A stretch of 64,000 nucleotides of DNA. Origin: Whalleya microplaca (taxonomy: Eukaryota; Ascomycota; Sordariomycetes; Xylariales; Xylariaceae). Numbering within the stretch: position 1 is the first letter of the stretch; every line of letters starts with the position of its first letter. The notes under the pieces were generated by a model, which was given only the letters and a program-made list of their open reading frames with translations, did no database searches and had not been told where the DNA came from. The translations under genes and the position numbers were made by a program. The stretch spans positions 124,001 through 188,000 of the forward strand of contig MU385710.1 of assembly GCA_022497155.1 (NCBI GenBank), written 5' to 3'. Positions 36,681-47,725 of the stretch are shown piece by piece.

Positions 36681-37767
36681 ATGATGTCTCCTTCGATGCA
36701 GCTCACAACACACTCGAGTGTTTCGTACACTCCTACGAGCGATATTCTCGACCGTCATGAATATGGGGTCAGCAAGAACCGAAAGCTTGCCTCGACTGGC
36801 GGAGGAAGAGCCTGGAGCGAGGATGAGGTGAGCGGGGTTTATTATGGATATTCCTTCCGTTAACACACATACGAGATGTGGGATTACTTCCATGCTCGAG
36901 ACTAATACGTTTTCAATGAAATAGGAAGTGTATCTTCTGCAGACTCGCCTTCAAAAAATGCCATACAAGCACATCGCTGCTCACTTGAAGAAGACCGAGT
37001 TGGCATGCCGTCTCCACTATCATCAACTTAGTCATGGTAGTAATCGCCGTAAGCGCACTACATCTGTGTCCTCGGGATCTTCCGCAGGACATTCTCCTAT
37101 TCTACCCGCTACTGTGCCATCTCCTATCCAGGAGTATACTTCTCGCGATACCTCTCCACCTGGAAGTGCTGGCAGCCATGACTCCGCCTCGCCTAGCTAT
37201 CCGCACCCGGTACAACTACCTAGCATCATGACAGGTACCAATGCCTCACCTCGCCTACCAGCCATTCTGCCAAAGCCAGCTTCGATGACCCTCGTCACAT
37301 CTACCGCTACTCCCGCAAGTTGCTACCCTACTCCAAATACTGATGCATCCCGATCTCTGGCACCGTCTCCATTCCCTCAGCAATCGCCTATCTGTCAAGC
37401 TCCGTCACTTCGACTTGACTGCTCTCTACCCCCGCCTTCGGCTCACGTAGATATTGCTCGGCTTCAGTCCATATATGGCACCCATCGATCGTCATTCTGG
37501 GGAGCCATCGCGTCCGACTACGGCGGAGGTGTTAGTCCAATTGTTCTGGAACAGGTGTGGAAGGCGAACATGATTTCTACGGGAGGCCAGACTCCGCTTA
37601 CACCGGTTACGAGCCCCAACGACCGTGATGGTATCTACGAAAAGCATGACAAGACTAGGATCAGTGCCATCCTTGGTATCGATGCCAATCCACGCAGCCC
37701 AGGAGAAAGAGAACTAGTCCGACGCATGGAAGAGGAACGACATGTTGGTGTTACAGCCGGCGCCTAG
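36681..37767 (+). CDS. Myb/SANT-like domain protein (fungal regulator), 2 exons
   Basis: Putative nuclear protein of 329 residues from exons 36681-36827 and 36925-37767; the 97-bp intron begins GTGAGC and ends AAATAG. The intron splits the Myb-like domain: RAWSEDE at residues 43-49, then EVYLLQTRLQKMPYKHIAAH, then LKKTELACRLHYHQLSHG and a basic stretch NRRKR. The following 150 residues are Ser/Pro/Thr-rich and probably disordered. The C-terminal block RSSFWGAIASDYGGGVSPIV and ISAILGIDANPRSPGERELV is conserved-looking. The first ATG of an ATGATG pair is used. It is transcribed away from the Q/H-rich Myb gene across the 12-kb gene-poor tract. The function is unknown to me beyond probable DNA binding. 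Confidence 0.85.
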
Positions 37768-38838
37768 AAGATGACCTCATTATGGTGTCCGATACTACCT
37801 CATGATAAAGGCCAGACATTACCGTCTATGTGAACTGATACATATCATCGTGGTGAATCTCGTTCCTAGTAGGGACTACCTCAGTACAGATTCAGACAAC
37901 CAACCAGCCCTTTCCATTAGCATTTGTAATGCCGTTGTTTTCTTTGGTTATCCTAATACATCTTGGATTGCCCACCCACCTTTCACATCTTAACCATTTT
38001 AAATCGGGTGGACGTTGAGAAAAAGATCGTTTCAACGACAACACTTTAGCGCCGTTTCTATTCTACGCTACATGGTACACAAGGAAGGGCTGGTATCATT
38101 TTCTTTCTTCTTTTCATGCACTACATCTTCCGCCAGTCCAAACAAACATGCGGGGGTTGTCTGCATAGCTTGGTATGCCCAAGGCAACATGGACCATTTT
38201 AGTGGTCAATGAGAAGTTCATCAATGGGATTTGGGAAGGGTGATTGGTGCAAAAGAGTGAGACAGGAGATGGGTTTAACGCATGAGACGGCCGCCAGCGT
38301 CCGACTTTGTCTAGGTGGACGAACGCCTAGACGAGTGGATGTTTATTTTTCCTACTATGTGTTCAATGATTTATGATCACATATCATACATACCCTGTGT
38401 TTCTGACGAAGAAACTTTGTACATTACCTATTTCATCAACACTAGCCTTGGAGGATTAACAGATACTCAACGGGCGAGTATTTCTTGGAGGTGAAAAGTG
38501 TTCGGTCATGCGCACGCAGCAAGACAGACTCGCCTCATTTCTATCAAGTGTTTTGCTGCATCCTGTTCATGAGACTTACGTATACTTGGTGATGTTGTAA
38601 CAATGCGACCATACTAAGCAGCAATTAAAAATTTCAGCCAGTTAAGTAGAAGTAGTCGAAAGGATAGCCTGTATATTAGAACACTACTTTGGCCATGGAC
38701 ACCTAACCACAGGTTGTAGTTGATTAACTTAACGTTATGGTTATTGTATAAGCATTTTGCCATATAGCTTACTCATTTACATCATAATTTCGTGTGCGCT
38801 TTTTAAACTAGTTGTTCTATTGATGCCCCTTTGAGATT
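37768..38838. other. Convergent 3' intergenic region
   Basis: About 1.1 kb between two genes ending toward each other. I see no coding frame with family likeness. It presumably holds both 3' UTRs. Confidence 0.55.
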
Positions 38839-40086
38839 TCACCCACAGATATCTACTATTAGCCTCATGAACATGCGGATGCAGTCGAGATAATCCACTA
38901 TATCGACCTTCTCATCAGGTCGCGTGTTGTACTTGCCACCTGGGCCGCACACAATGCCTTCCATGCCCAGACTCTTATACAGGTGACCTGCATCGGAGCC
39001 GTAGAAACAAGTTGGGGCCAGAACACCCGTTGGCTGCTCCGTACCCCTGACGTCTTTGTACGCCTGGTTGAGAGCCCTTACGATCCGCGCGTCCCGACTT
39101 ACCTCGAACGCGGGCATCGTCGGCTCAAATCGCTGGCGCAGCTCAAAGCTCATCCCGGGAAACTCACGCACCACATCGTCTACCACACCCCGCAGGTCAC
39201 CCATCACGCCCTCTTGTGTCTGCCCCGGCGCATACCGGGCACTTCCCGCGATCCGACACACGTCCGCGACCTGCGGCGGCCGCCACTCCGAGAGCTCCTT
39301 CCCAAGCGCCCCGTGCACGACACCCACCTGGCAGCGATTACACCGGGCATGTTCGGGGCTGCGCGCGCCGTTGAAGACCATGCGGTCGAGACGCGGGATT
39401 AGCTCGCAGGCGGCCAGAATGGCGTCGGCGGCCTCCTCGCGCGCCGAGAGGTGTCGCGTGCGGCCGTGGAGCTCGATCTCGAAGGTCAATGCCTCGGCGT
39501 GCATGGTGACGGCGCGGATGTCGGAGGGCTCGCAGTTGACGAAGCAGGCGGAGCGGGCGAGGTCCGCGCTTAGCTTGCCGTCCGCGATCAGCGCCAGCGT
39601 GCCCACGCCGCCCTGCAGCTCGCCTACCACGTAGGTCAGGATTACGTCGGCCTTGGGACGCCAGCCTGCTGCTTTCAGGGTCTTTACCGCGCTGAAGTAT
39701 GCCGCGCACCCGGATTTCATGTTCGAGACCCCGATCCCATATACGAAATCGGCGTCGATCTTGCCTTCCCAGGGATCGATCGTCCAGCCTTCGGAGACTG
39801 GGTTCGTGTCCACATGTCCATTAAAAAGTAGCGATTTTGGGGTTGAATATCGATCCAAGCTGGTGTTACTGGAGATAGCACCGGTGCCTTTCCAGATGCC
39901 GATGGCGTTCTGTCGCTTGCCCTTGTCGAAAGGCACGAGCTCAGTCTCGAGCCCGATGGCGCGCATTAGCGCTGCCATGTGGCTCGTCGCTTCTAGCTCG
40001 CCATCTGTCTGTGAGTAACTCTTGATCTGGACTAGTTTTGACAAGGTGTTGAGGCATTCATCACGATTAATGTCCGGGAGTTGCAT
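38839..40086 (-). CDS. M20-family hydrolase homologue (ArgE/DapE/ACY1-like) with altered metal ligands
   Basis: Single-exon 415-residue protein with the M20 amidohydrolase/peptidase fold; relatives remove acyl or amino-acid groups using two zinc ions. His91 in GHVDTNPV is conserved, and Glu186 in CEPSD fits the fourth ligand. The bridging aspartate is Asn122 (YGIGVSNMKSG, usually ..DMK). The Glu-Glu pair reads Glu156-Leu157 (VVGELQGGVGT), keeping the general base but losing a ligand. The last His near the C-terminus (usually AHxPDE) is Thr388 in YNTRPDE. Dimerisation-domain markers (GRTRHLSAREEAADAI) are present. Three of five ligands are thus changed in an otherwise intact protein, so it either uses another metal arrangement or is not a classic metallohydrolase. 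It is divergent with the Dal5-type permease, 789 bp between starts, suggesting shared regulation. Confidence 0.85.
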   Translation of the reverse strand: MQLPDINRDECLNTLSKLVQIKSYSQTDGELEATSHMAALMRAIGLETELVPFDKGKRQNAIGIWKGTGAISSNTSLDRYSTPKSLLFNGHVDTNPVSEGWTIDPWEGKIDADFVYGIGVSNMKSGCAAYFSAVKTLKAAGWRPKADVILTYVVGELQGGVGTLALIADGKLSADLARSACFVNCEPSDIRAVTMHAEALTFEIELHGRTRHLSAREEAADAILAACELIPRLDRMVFNGARSPEHARCNRCQVGVVHGALGKELSEWRPPQVADVCRIAGSARYAPGQTQEGVMGDLRGVVDDVVREFPGMSFELRQRFEPTMPAFEVSRDARIVRALNQAYKDVRGTEQPTGVLAPTCFYGSDAGHLYKSLGMEGIVCGPGGKYNTRPDEKVDIVDYLDCIRMFMRLIVDICG

Positions 40087-40875
40087 TGTGCCCGCTCCAA
40101 CGGCAGAATCGAATGCTCCTGTTAAATCTTGTGTTTCTCTATGGTGGGCGGTGCATCTTCCATACGCAAGATACTGATTAGCTAACTTGTTTTCGTGCCG
40201 ATGAATTAGTGAATATCAGATGTGTAGACGAAGGCGATGGTGATGATCGGTCCGACCCGAACCTCTTATCTTAGACTTCGGCTCGCATCTCCGCCGCCGT
40301 TTTCGGCTATAATGTCTCCGCAATAGCGGTCTTTGGGCTTCTCGGCGCAGCCGCTTAAGTTCTAGTCCCGGATCTTAATTCCTTGTGGTCCTTTACTAGC
40401 ATGTCCAGATCAGCGGCGAGTTTGAATTCATGTCAATTCCCACCAATTTACAGATAATACTCGTTCATTCTGATCATTATTAATCAGGTATCTTAATAAC
40501 ATCCTAACCGCTGACCCAGATTATTTCCCCAGCTAGAACAAGCGGTCGGGTCTATGCAAGATGCCCCGACTAAAAAATGGGGACACATGGCTACGGCCGG
40601 CCTCCTCTTTGTGGAGCTGCTGGGTTATGGAATCTTTGAACCATGCGATCATGATAAGCAAGGATGTAATTCCGCCAATGGCGTCGTCCAGATCGCGGCT
40701 TCTCAAGCCGATGATAGTGAGGCTCCGGCCGCATAGGCGTGTATAATGATAACGATACGCTCCTAGCTGGGTGTATTTGCACCGTGGTTATAAGTAGACA
40801 CAGACTGCATGCTCGAAACAGGGGCTCCGAGAGACAAGATTCGTTTGCGCCGTTGACTGCAAACGACCTGCCGTC
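40087..40875. promoter_or_regulatory. Bidirectional promoter region of the M20 protein and the permease
   Basis: 789 bp between two divergent start codons, with no coding frame of its own. CCGC/GCGG-containing words (about 40290-40355) could be zinc-cluster factor sites, but I cannot assign one. Confidence 0.5.
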
Positions 40876-42854
40876 ATGTCGGGAGCCGACAATATTGAGG
40901 CGACCCACAGCCATGGTGAAACAGTTACCGGGAATGATACAGCCGTTGAGAAACCCGCGTCCCTGACGAAGGGAGAAGTCGCTGACGAGGGCTATGATTT
41001 GTTTGATGAGACCAGTCCTCAAGCCGTTCCGGAAGAGGCCGCGAATGCCGTCCGCCGCAAGATCGATCTGCATCTGCTCCCGTTGATGTGCGCGCTATAT
41101 GGTCTTAATTATGTGGACAAGGTCGCCATGGGGTGGGCCGTTCTGTTCGACTTCAGAGAAGACCTTGGGCTTGTGGGTACTGAGTACTCTGTATGTGATA
41201 CTCTTGTGCTCTTGTATCTGACCAGTACTAACCCTGAAGTTCTTTTCAGTGGTCTAGCTCGATGTTCTACTTCGGGTACCTGATCGCACAGTATCCAGCG
41301 AACTTCATCCTGCAGCGCTATCAAACAGCGAGGATCCTGAGTTTCTCAATTCTCGCCTGGGGTGTCCTCATGCTAGCGTACGAAGTCACAGAACCGGCAA
41401 TACCGTAGGAAACATACTGAGAACTTGATAGACACCTCGGACTCCGTAACTTCGCAGGACTCATGGTCGTCCGTTTTTTACTTGGCGCCGCAGAGAGTGT
41501 TGTAACTCCAGGATTTGTGCTCTACACGAGCATGTTCTATGCTCGCAAGGAACAGGTAATGAGAACAATGCTGTGTACGTAATACTGCACTTAAGCACTA
41601 GGAGCATTGATGACTAATAGTTGTCTGCAATAGGGGCTGCTATGCAGGGAGCATTTTCCATTATCGCTAGTTTAATGTCATTTGGCCTTGGGCATATCAC
41701 CAACACCGCACTACGACCATGGAAGTACATATTCCTCGTGCTGGGCTTACTCAGTATCCTTATTGGGTTCGGCTGGCTTTTCCTCATGCCACAGACGCCA
41801 AATAAGGCCAGGTTTCTTACCCACGAGGAGCAGGTCATCGCCGTCCAGCGGGTGGCCCAAAACATGATGGGCATTAAGGGATATCAATGGAAGAACGTAA
41901 GTAGCGCTAGGGGTTTCATTGGCTCTCTCGATATGTTTCAGGGGGAAGACCTTTTATTCCTAGGAAAGCCTTTGAAGTCCCAGATGTATACCAAAGTGCG
42001 TACAGAGAGAAAATACTGAATCCAGATTGTAGTATCAATTATGGCACACGCTCAAGGACCCCAAGACATGGCTAGTCCTCGCTTTCGTGCTGTTCACCCA
42101 GCTTCCCAACGGTGGACTAACCAGCTTCGGTTCCCTGGTCATCTCCGGCTTCGGCTTCGACTCCTTCCGCACCCTCCTCATTGGCCTCCCGTCCTCCGTC
42201 GTTTCGGCTGGGAGCATGCTAATCTGGGGCACCTTCTCCATAAAATACGGCAACCTGCGGACCTGGGGCATGATCGTGCCCCTGCTCCCGGCCATCGCCG
42301 GTATCGCTGCCGTCTACGCCACCATGAACACCGGTGCGAACAAGTACGGCCGCGTGTTCGCCTACTGGCTGATCAACTCGTATGCAGTCACGGTACGTGA
42401 CTATCTCTCCCAAGGCCCCGGTCCCTCCCTTCTCCTTCCACCTAGCCCTAATTCAAGCCGACTGACTGACTGAACGACTGACACTCCCCGCATACAGTGG
42501 CCCTTCGTGCTCACAATCGTAGGCCAGAACGTAGCAGGCCACACGAAGCGCGCGTTCACGCACACCCTCCTCCTGATCGTCTTCGCAGCGGGCAACATCG
42601 CGGGGCCGTTCTTCTTCCGCGCGGGCGACGCGCCGGGCTACGTGCTCGCGATCGCGAGCATCCTGGTCTTCTTCTGCGTGGCGCTGTTCTGCGCCGTCGC
42701 GCTGCGCCTGTGCATGCAGTTCGAGAACCGCCGCCGCGACCGCGCCTTCGGCGCCCTCGCGTCCATGCCCGAGGAGCTCAGGGTCGATGGCATGCGCTTG
42801 GGCATGCACGATAAGACGGATTTGGAGAATCCGGATTTCAGATATGTGTTATAG
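40876..42854 (+). CDS. MFS permease, Dal5/allantoate-type anion:cation symporter family, 6 exons
   Basis: Plasma-membrane proton symporter; relatives carry allantoate, ureidosuccinate, nicotinate, biotin-type vitamins or dipeptides. Exons are 40876-41190, 41250-41377, 41432-41574, 41634-41896, 42033-42392 and 42498-42854, giving 521 residues; phases agree at all five junctions. Family marks are RRKIDLHLLPLMCALYGLNY then VDKVAMGWA in TM1; SSMFYFGYLIAQYPANFIL in TM2; NFAGLMVVRFLLGAAESVV around TM4; and RPWKYIFLVLGLLSILIG in the sixth helix. The cytosolic loop after TM6 has LWHTLKDPKTW, and the second half has GQNVAGHTKRAFT. The intron at 41897-42032 is 136 bp, the others 54-105 bp. Its divergent M20 neighbour suggests import and hydrolysis of an amide- or acyl-type compound (inference). 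Confidence 0.9.
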
Positions 42855-43356
42855 GTGTAATGGGCTGAGCTTGGATTGGTATATATTAGTACTAATATTG
42901 GGTGATGGTATCTAGACACCAAATTTCTTATGTGGCTTACATGAAGTTTTCCGGTCTGGTGACAGTTTCGTAATCTAGAACAGCTCATATTCTGGTTTTT
43001 CCCCAAAGGCCGTTTCAGCGTGCTACTACTATCCGACAGGTGTTGGCGTCCTATCAGGAGCAACATCATTGACCTATCTAGCTTTGCATTTGTTATTCAC
43101 TCGGATTCATTACGTAGAACTTTATAGCGTAGGGACTAAAGCATTGCCAACCCTTTCTTGAGTTATATGGTTTTCATTAGACTACCCTGCTGACATCTAC
43201 TTTAAGTAGCCTGCATGATAGGTTACGCGACTCGTCGGTCCGAGAAATACTAGTACATGATCTTTGTCTCCTGTAGCATCCCATGCCAATCACCAGAGCC
43301 AGTCACCGAGCATGATCCATACTGGCGTGCTTCATGAGAAGCAAACGGGAAGTGAC
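42855..43356. other. Convergent 3' intergenic region
   Basis: 500 bp between two genes ending toward each other; no gene seen. Confidence 0.6.
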
Positions 43357-45474
43357 TTAAGTCACCTGAAACGTCTGGTCGATCCATCCGTACACTCTCC
43401 TCAGACGGCGTGCAAACGTGAGCACCAGGTACCCATCGATACGCGATCTATGCGGTCGATGCAAGGTCACCGGTCTCTGCACGGGCATGGTCTTAGGGGG
43501 AAAGAAGGTGTAGACCGAGCCGAACTTGGGGATGACCGAGAATCCGAGATCTGCCATGGCCGACTCAAAATTGACCCACGGAACGGACCCTCGAGACTCC
43601 GATCGCGAAAACAGTGTAGAAAAGACCTCCGCTGTGGATGACTTTACCTTGAAGGACGACGGCGGCGGCGGCTGGATAGCTTCTGGATCATTCAAGGCGG
43701 ATTTCTGTGCTGAAGAGGTGATTTCGTATATGGATGAATGAACCGGGCGTGTCTTCTCTTTCAGCTTCCTCTGTTCCACCTGCACTTCAGGGGGCTGTGG
43801 TGTTTCGGGTGGGAAGGGTACATATTCGGCTGCGCTTTGTTGCTCCGTCTTGGCTTTCAACTGGTCTTGGAGATGCGACACACAATCCTCGATAATGTCC
43901 TGATAGAGGAATCCTAACTTCGTTCCCGTCTGCTCGACAATGAAACGGTCGAGTGCTTTCAGAGCACCCTCGGCCATACCAGGCTCTAATAGGTTGTCGA
44001 TAGGAACCGCGAATTCAGTGAGATCGAGTTGCGGCTTAAGCTTGTTGAGCTCGCCTTCTAATTGGATCGATCTAGACACGAACAAATGCCCCTTTTTACG
44101 GTTGATGGAAGGCATTGATATCACTGGGGACAGAGAGTGGATGAAGCCAATAATAACAGCTAGGTCGTAAACCGCAACCACCTCCCTTTCCGAAGAATCG
44201 GCGCCGTGAAGATCATCTAGTTTCATCATCCAGTCGACAGCTTTGGAAGCATTGGTCTCAGGCTGACACAGGCGAAGCATGTAATGAAGTTGTGGATCTT
44301 CTCGAGTGAGAAGTTCTGGCTTTGCCTTCATGGTAACGCGTACATTGCCGTTGTCATACACGTTAGAGATTCGCTTGAACCATTTGGATCCGGCGATCGT
44401 CGTGACTTGACGCTTAAATAGAGCTTGCGCGCGGGTATACTCCAGATGACACAGGTTAGCTATCTCTTGGAGGATGATAGCTCGCTGAGATTTGTTGGCC
44501 GAGTTTCCGAGAAGTTCCAGTAGACGGCTCATATAGTTCCATATTGCGGCGGCTTTGACTGCGCTGTGGACCGCTTCAAAGATAGCACCACTGATATATT
44601 TGTCAGTGTGAGCGGGGAACATGCGACCTCTCTCATCTGCGACAAGCTCTGGCCTACTGTAGAACCACTTATTGACAGCATGTGCAAGCACAACTGGCTC
44701 GGTACAGAGCAAGTTCAAGTCATCGTCAAGCGAAGCCTTCTGATCAAGAGCGCTGTTGAGTAGATCTGGGAGGTCGAGTTTGGAAGGTGGAGCTTGGATA
44801 GAGAGCTTGGATAGAGCTTTCGACGCCGTATCGGTAGACTTTTTGGGAGGCTGGTTTTGGTTTCTGGTGGTGGAGCCCTCTTCCAAGATGTCTTCAATGA
44901 TAATGGTGAGGCTCTGCATAAGATACAGTTGTCTTGTAAGGACCAATTCGCCGACCGACTGTGGAACACAGAGGCTTGCCCTGAAGGCGGGTGCGAGGCT
45001 TGCTAGCGTCTCCTTCTTGTCTTTCACGACCTTGAATGAATTGCCGTAGCTGCCGCTATCCCAGAAGGCGGTATAGCAATCTTTGAAGGGGTTGGTGTGC
45101 CGAAGATTCCTTGTCTGCATCATGGTGACAATGAGCTGGTGGTCTCCTGGACGGCCGTTGAAGCCATAGATATACTGATGTTCGAGTGAGGTAGTAGCTC
45201 GATGTTTGAGAATGTAAAGCAACAAGTCGGACCCAGGTGCTGTGATATCACGCAAATTCCACTCGGGCAAGAATTTGCAGACATTGCCCATGGATGCGTC
45301 CAAAGAATGCTCCAATACGACGCCATCTGCCGTACCAGCTTTCATAGCTTTAGCTCGTTGACCCTGTGACAGAGATCGCCAAATCTGTTCAAGTCTGGGT
45401 CCATGATTCTTATATCTCTTGGCTAGGTCGCCGTGAAGCTCTACCAACAGGGCTGGATCTACAGCTCCCCCCAT
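43357..45474 (-). CDS. Large conserved fungal protein (ipa-protein-like) with a HicA-like C-terminal domain
   Basis: Intronless 705-residue protein. No signal peptide or membrane span is visible, so it is probably cytosolic or nuclear. The bulk (about residues 1-560) is helical with few known marks. Residues about 205-240 (NQNQPPKKSTDTASKALSK) and 555-625 are polar linkers. The final about 75 residues form a separate unit: VPWVNFESAMADLGFSVIPK, GSVYTFFPP, then ITLHRPHRS-like VTLHRPHRS and RRLRRVYGW. That pattern (aromatic/Ala/Met, LGF, GS.xxF, HRPH, RRL..YGW) resembles the double-stranded-RNA-binding-like fold of HicA/YcfA small proteins. I recall fungal homologues carrying the uninformative name 'ipa protein'. 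The function is unknown; an RNA-binding role is only suggested by the fold likeness. Confidence 0.8.
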   Translation of the reverse strand: MGGAVDPALLVELHGDLAKRYKNHGPRLEQIWRSLSQGQRAKAMKAGTADGVVLEHSLDASMGNVCKFLPEWNLRDITAPGSDLLLYILKHRATTSLEHQYIYGFNGRPGDHQLIVTMMQTRNLRHTNPFKDCYTAFWDSGSYGNSFKVVKDKKETLASLAPAFRASLCVPQSVGELVLTRQLYLMQSLTIIIEDILEEGSTTRNQNQPPKKSTDTASKALSKLSIQAPPSKLDLPDLLNSALDQKASLDDDLNLLCTEPVVLAHAVNKWFYSRPELVADERGRMFPAHTDKYISGAIFEAVHSAVKAAAIWNYMSRLLELLGNSANKSQRAIILQEIANLCHLEYTRAQALFKRQVTTIAGSKWFKRISNVYDNGNVRVTMKAKPELLTREDPQLHYMLRLCQPETNASKAVDWMMKLDDLHGADSSEREVVAVYDLAVIIGFIHSLSPVISMPSINRKKGHLFVSRSIQLEGELNKLKPQLDLTEFAVPIDNLLEPGMAEGALKALDRFIVEQTGTKLGFLYQDIIEDCVSHLQDQLKAKTEQQSAAEYVPFPPETPQPPEVQVEQRKLKEKTRPVHSSIYEITSSAQKSALNDPEAIQPPPPSSFKVKSSTAEVFSTLFSRSESRGSVPWVNFESAMADLGFSVIPKFGSVYTFFPPKTMPVQRPVTLHRPHRSRIDGYLVLTFARRLRRVYGWIDQTFQVT

Positions 45475-47725
45475 CTCGAGAAATACCTAGTAAGGCGCGC
45501 AAAATCCTCTTCGCGAAAGACAGAAAGGCGCCTGTCTGGGTATTTAGTTAGTGTGAAGTTGGTTGCGTGCTGGAGGAACTGACTTAAGGTTGGAAACGAC
45601 ACGAAACAACTGAAAAGTTTCAGTACTTAGGTACGGAACTTTCTTTGTATGTACGGAATACATGTACATAATACATGTACATAATACATCACGGTGCCTT
45701 CCTATTCTTATTTGCATCAATTGATGTACATAGGTACAGTACAGTGCACTCAGTTCCATTAGACCCACCATCCCATAGCACGGGCCACACAGGTACATAC
45801 AGTATGTAGGGTCTTCCATGCGCGAGAGGTAAAATGATAAGGTAATGATGATAGTAGGATGGTGTTCACCAACAGGTAAGTCTAGAACTATGTAACTGGC
45901 ACAACTGATCCAACATGGTGCGGCTGTTAAGTTATCTCGCGAGCCTACAGCAGGTAGTAACAGCTCCGCCATTACCTATCGTAATCATAGGTACCTTGAT
46001 CCACCAACGCACAACTGCAACTTTAGGAACAAGAGATAATACTAAACTACATAGGTAGAATCCTGTATCACTACCTTTAAGCTGTCAGGGAAGCAAACAC
46101 TGTGGCTAGAGGGAGTTATACATATATAGGTAGTGCTGCACTGCCTTACCAGGTAAATGGGTGGATACCTATACATATTTGGATAGGGGTTTACACCTGT
46201 ACATACAAACTTACCAGAAATTTGCTGTAGAAATGTTGCCGAAACAACTGAACTTCGCTCTTATTTAGTCTAGGTATATAATTGATATGATACTACTGCA
46301 TACTCCGATACTGTACACCAGCAACCCAGGTCTAACACTTCGGACTAAACGTTTGTCACACGGGGACTGGAGTCAAGACCTGTCGGAAACTGTACGATAT
46401 GCATGAATGCTGCAGGAAAATATATATTGCATGCTGTTGGTTGTTATTCGATACTCTATTATAATGTATGACTACCTAACAAACGATATGACAGCCTGAC
46501 GGCGGCTACGTCGGCAACACAGAGAAATACGTACCAGGAATACGTACTATTGAAGATGGTTCATGTAAAAACCTATAACCTCCCTTTAGAATTAGGAAAC
46601 CAGCAAGCACTCTAGAGGCCCTTAGAGAATTATTGGCAATTTGATATATCCCAAGTCCTATAACAGCCCTTGCATCACACAGACCAAATGGTCCGTGGTC
46701 TCGTAAACTCCACAGGGCTACTTAAGCCTGATCGGCGTCCCCTCTCACACAAGAAAAACTTCCCTTCTTCAGGGACCTCAGAACCAAAACCACTTATAAT
46801 TAACCGGTGAATATAATATTCAAGCCCTCACAGAATGAGCCCTTGTGACACCTTGTTACAACGTTTTACTATTGCCATCTACCCCAAGACTTCAAGACAG
46901 TATTGCTGCCTGTAGTGGCTGTTATCAGAGCTCATAGAAGTTATTGCAAGAACATGGGATCTGCACGATTGTGAAAGTAGGGTTATTTATAAGATGGATT
47001 ACCCGATGGAAATGGCCATTTTAGTCTACTATGCTAATGTGAGCCGACTGCTTCCCACCAAATGTAAATGCGAACTAATATGTGGATTCTAAGTGAGATT
47101 ATGAACCTCTTACTTGCCACGTCAGGTAATAGGCACATCGATAGCCTAAACATGGAGTGGTTATCTAGATAGTGAACCGAGATGTAGGACTTGAATGTGC
47201 AATATCGAACAGGGGGCTCAGAGGTGTCTGCTGACTCATCGTGGCGGTGCGCGGGTCGATAAAAACCTCAATGCCAGGATCTCCATCTTTCTTACTCCGT
47301 ACTTGCTATGGCTAATTCACCTCCTCACGCCCAGAAGCCGAAATAGCCATTGGAAGTACAATATACTGATCCACCCCATACATTTGTATGACTTTACGTA
47401 ATTCGCAAGAAGTTCAGGCCGAAAGACGAAGTAGAACACGCCTAGGACCTTAAAGTGTAACACTCGTAAGTGGACGGTAACCTAACCTAGCTGAGTCTAA
47501 TAAATGAAAGGCTTCAGATAAGCAAAGAAACGCGGTGATGGAGCATTTTGCTAAAACTATGGCACTTGAAACAATTGGCAAGCTTGATAAGGAGGATGGG
47601 TTGCCATCTACTGACAGGTTTCAAGGTAAAATGTGCCGATTTTATAACGCGTAAAAACGACGATATAATCTACCTTATGTACATGCGGTCCCAAACCTCC
47701 CAAGTCTCACGCTAACGCAAGTTTA
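45475..47725. other. AT-rich intergenic region
   Basis: About 2.2 kb. The right flank of 45474 should hold the promoter of the preceding gene. ACATGTACATAAT repeats itself at about 45659-45690. I see no coding relic with family likeness. Confidence 0.5.

Noticed and set aside
41897..42019. Open continuation of permease exon 4 past the GTAAGT donor
   Set aside because: It reads into non-membrane sequence and a stop; splicing to 42033 restores LWHTLKDPKTW, the family's next loop.
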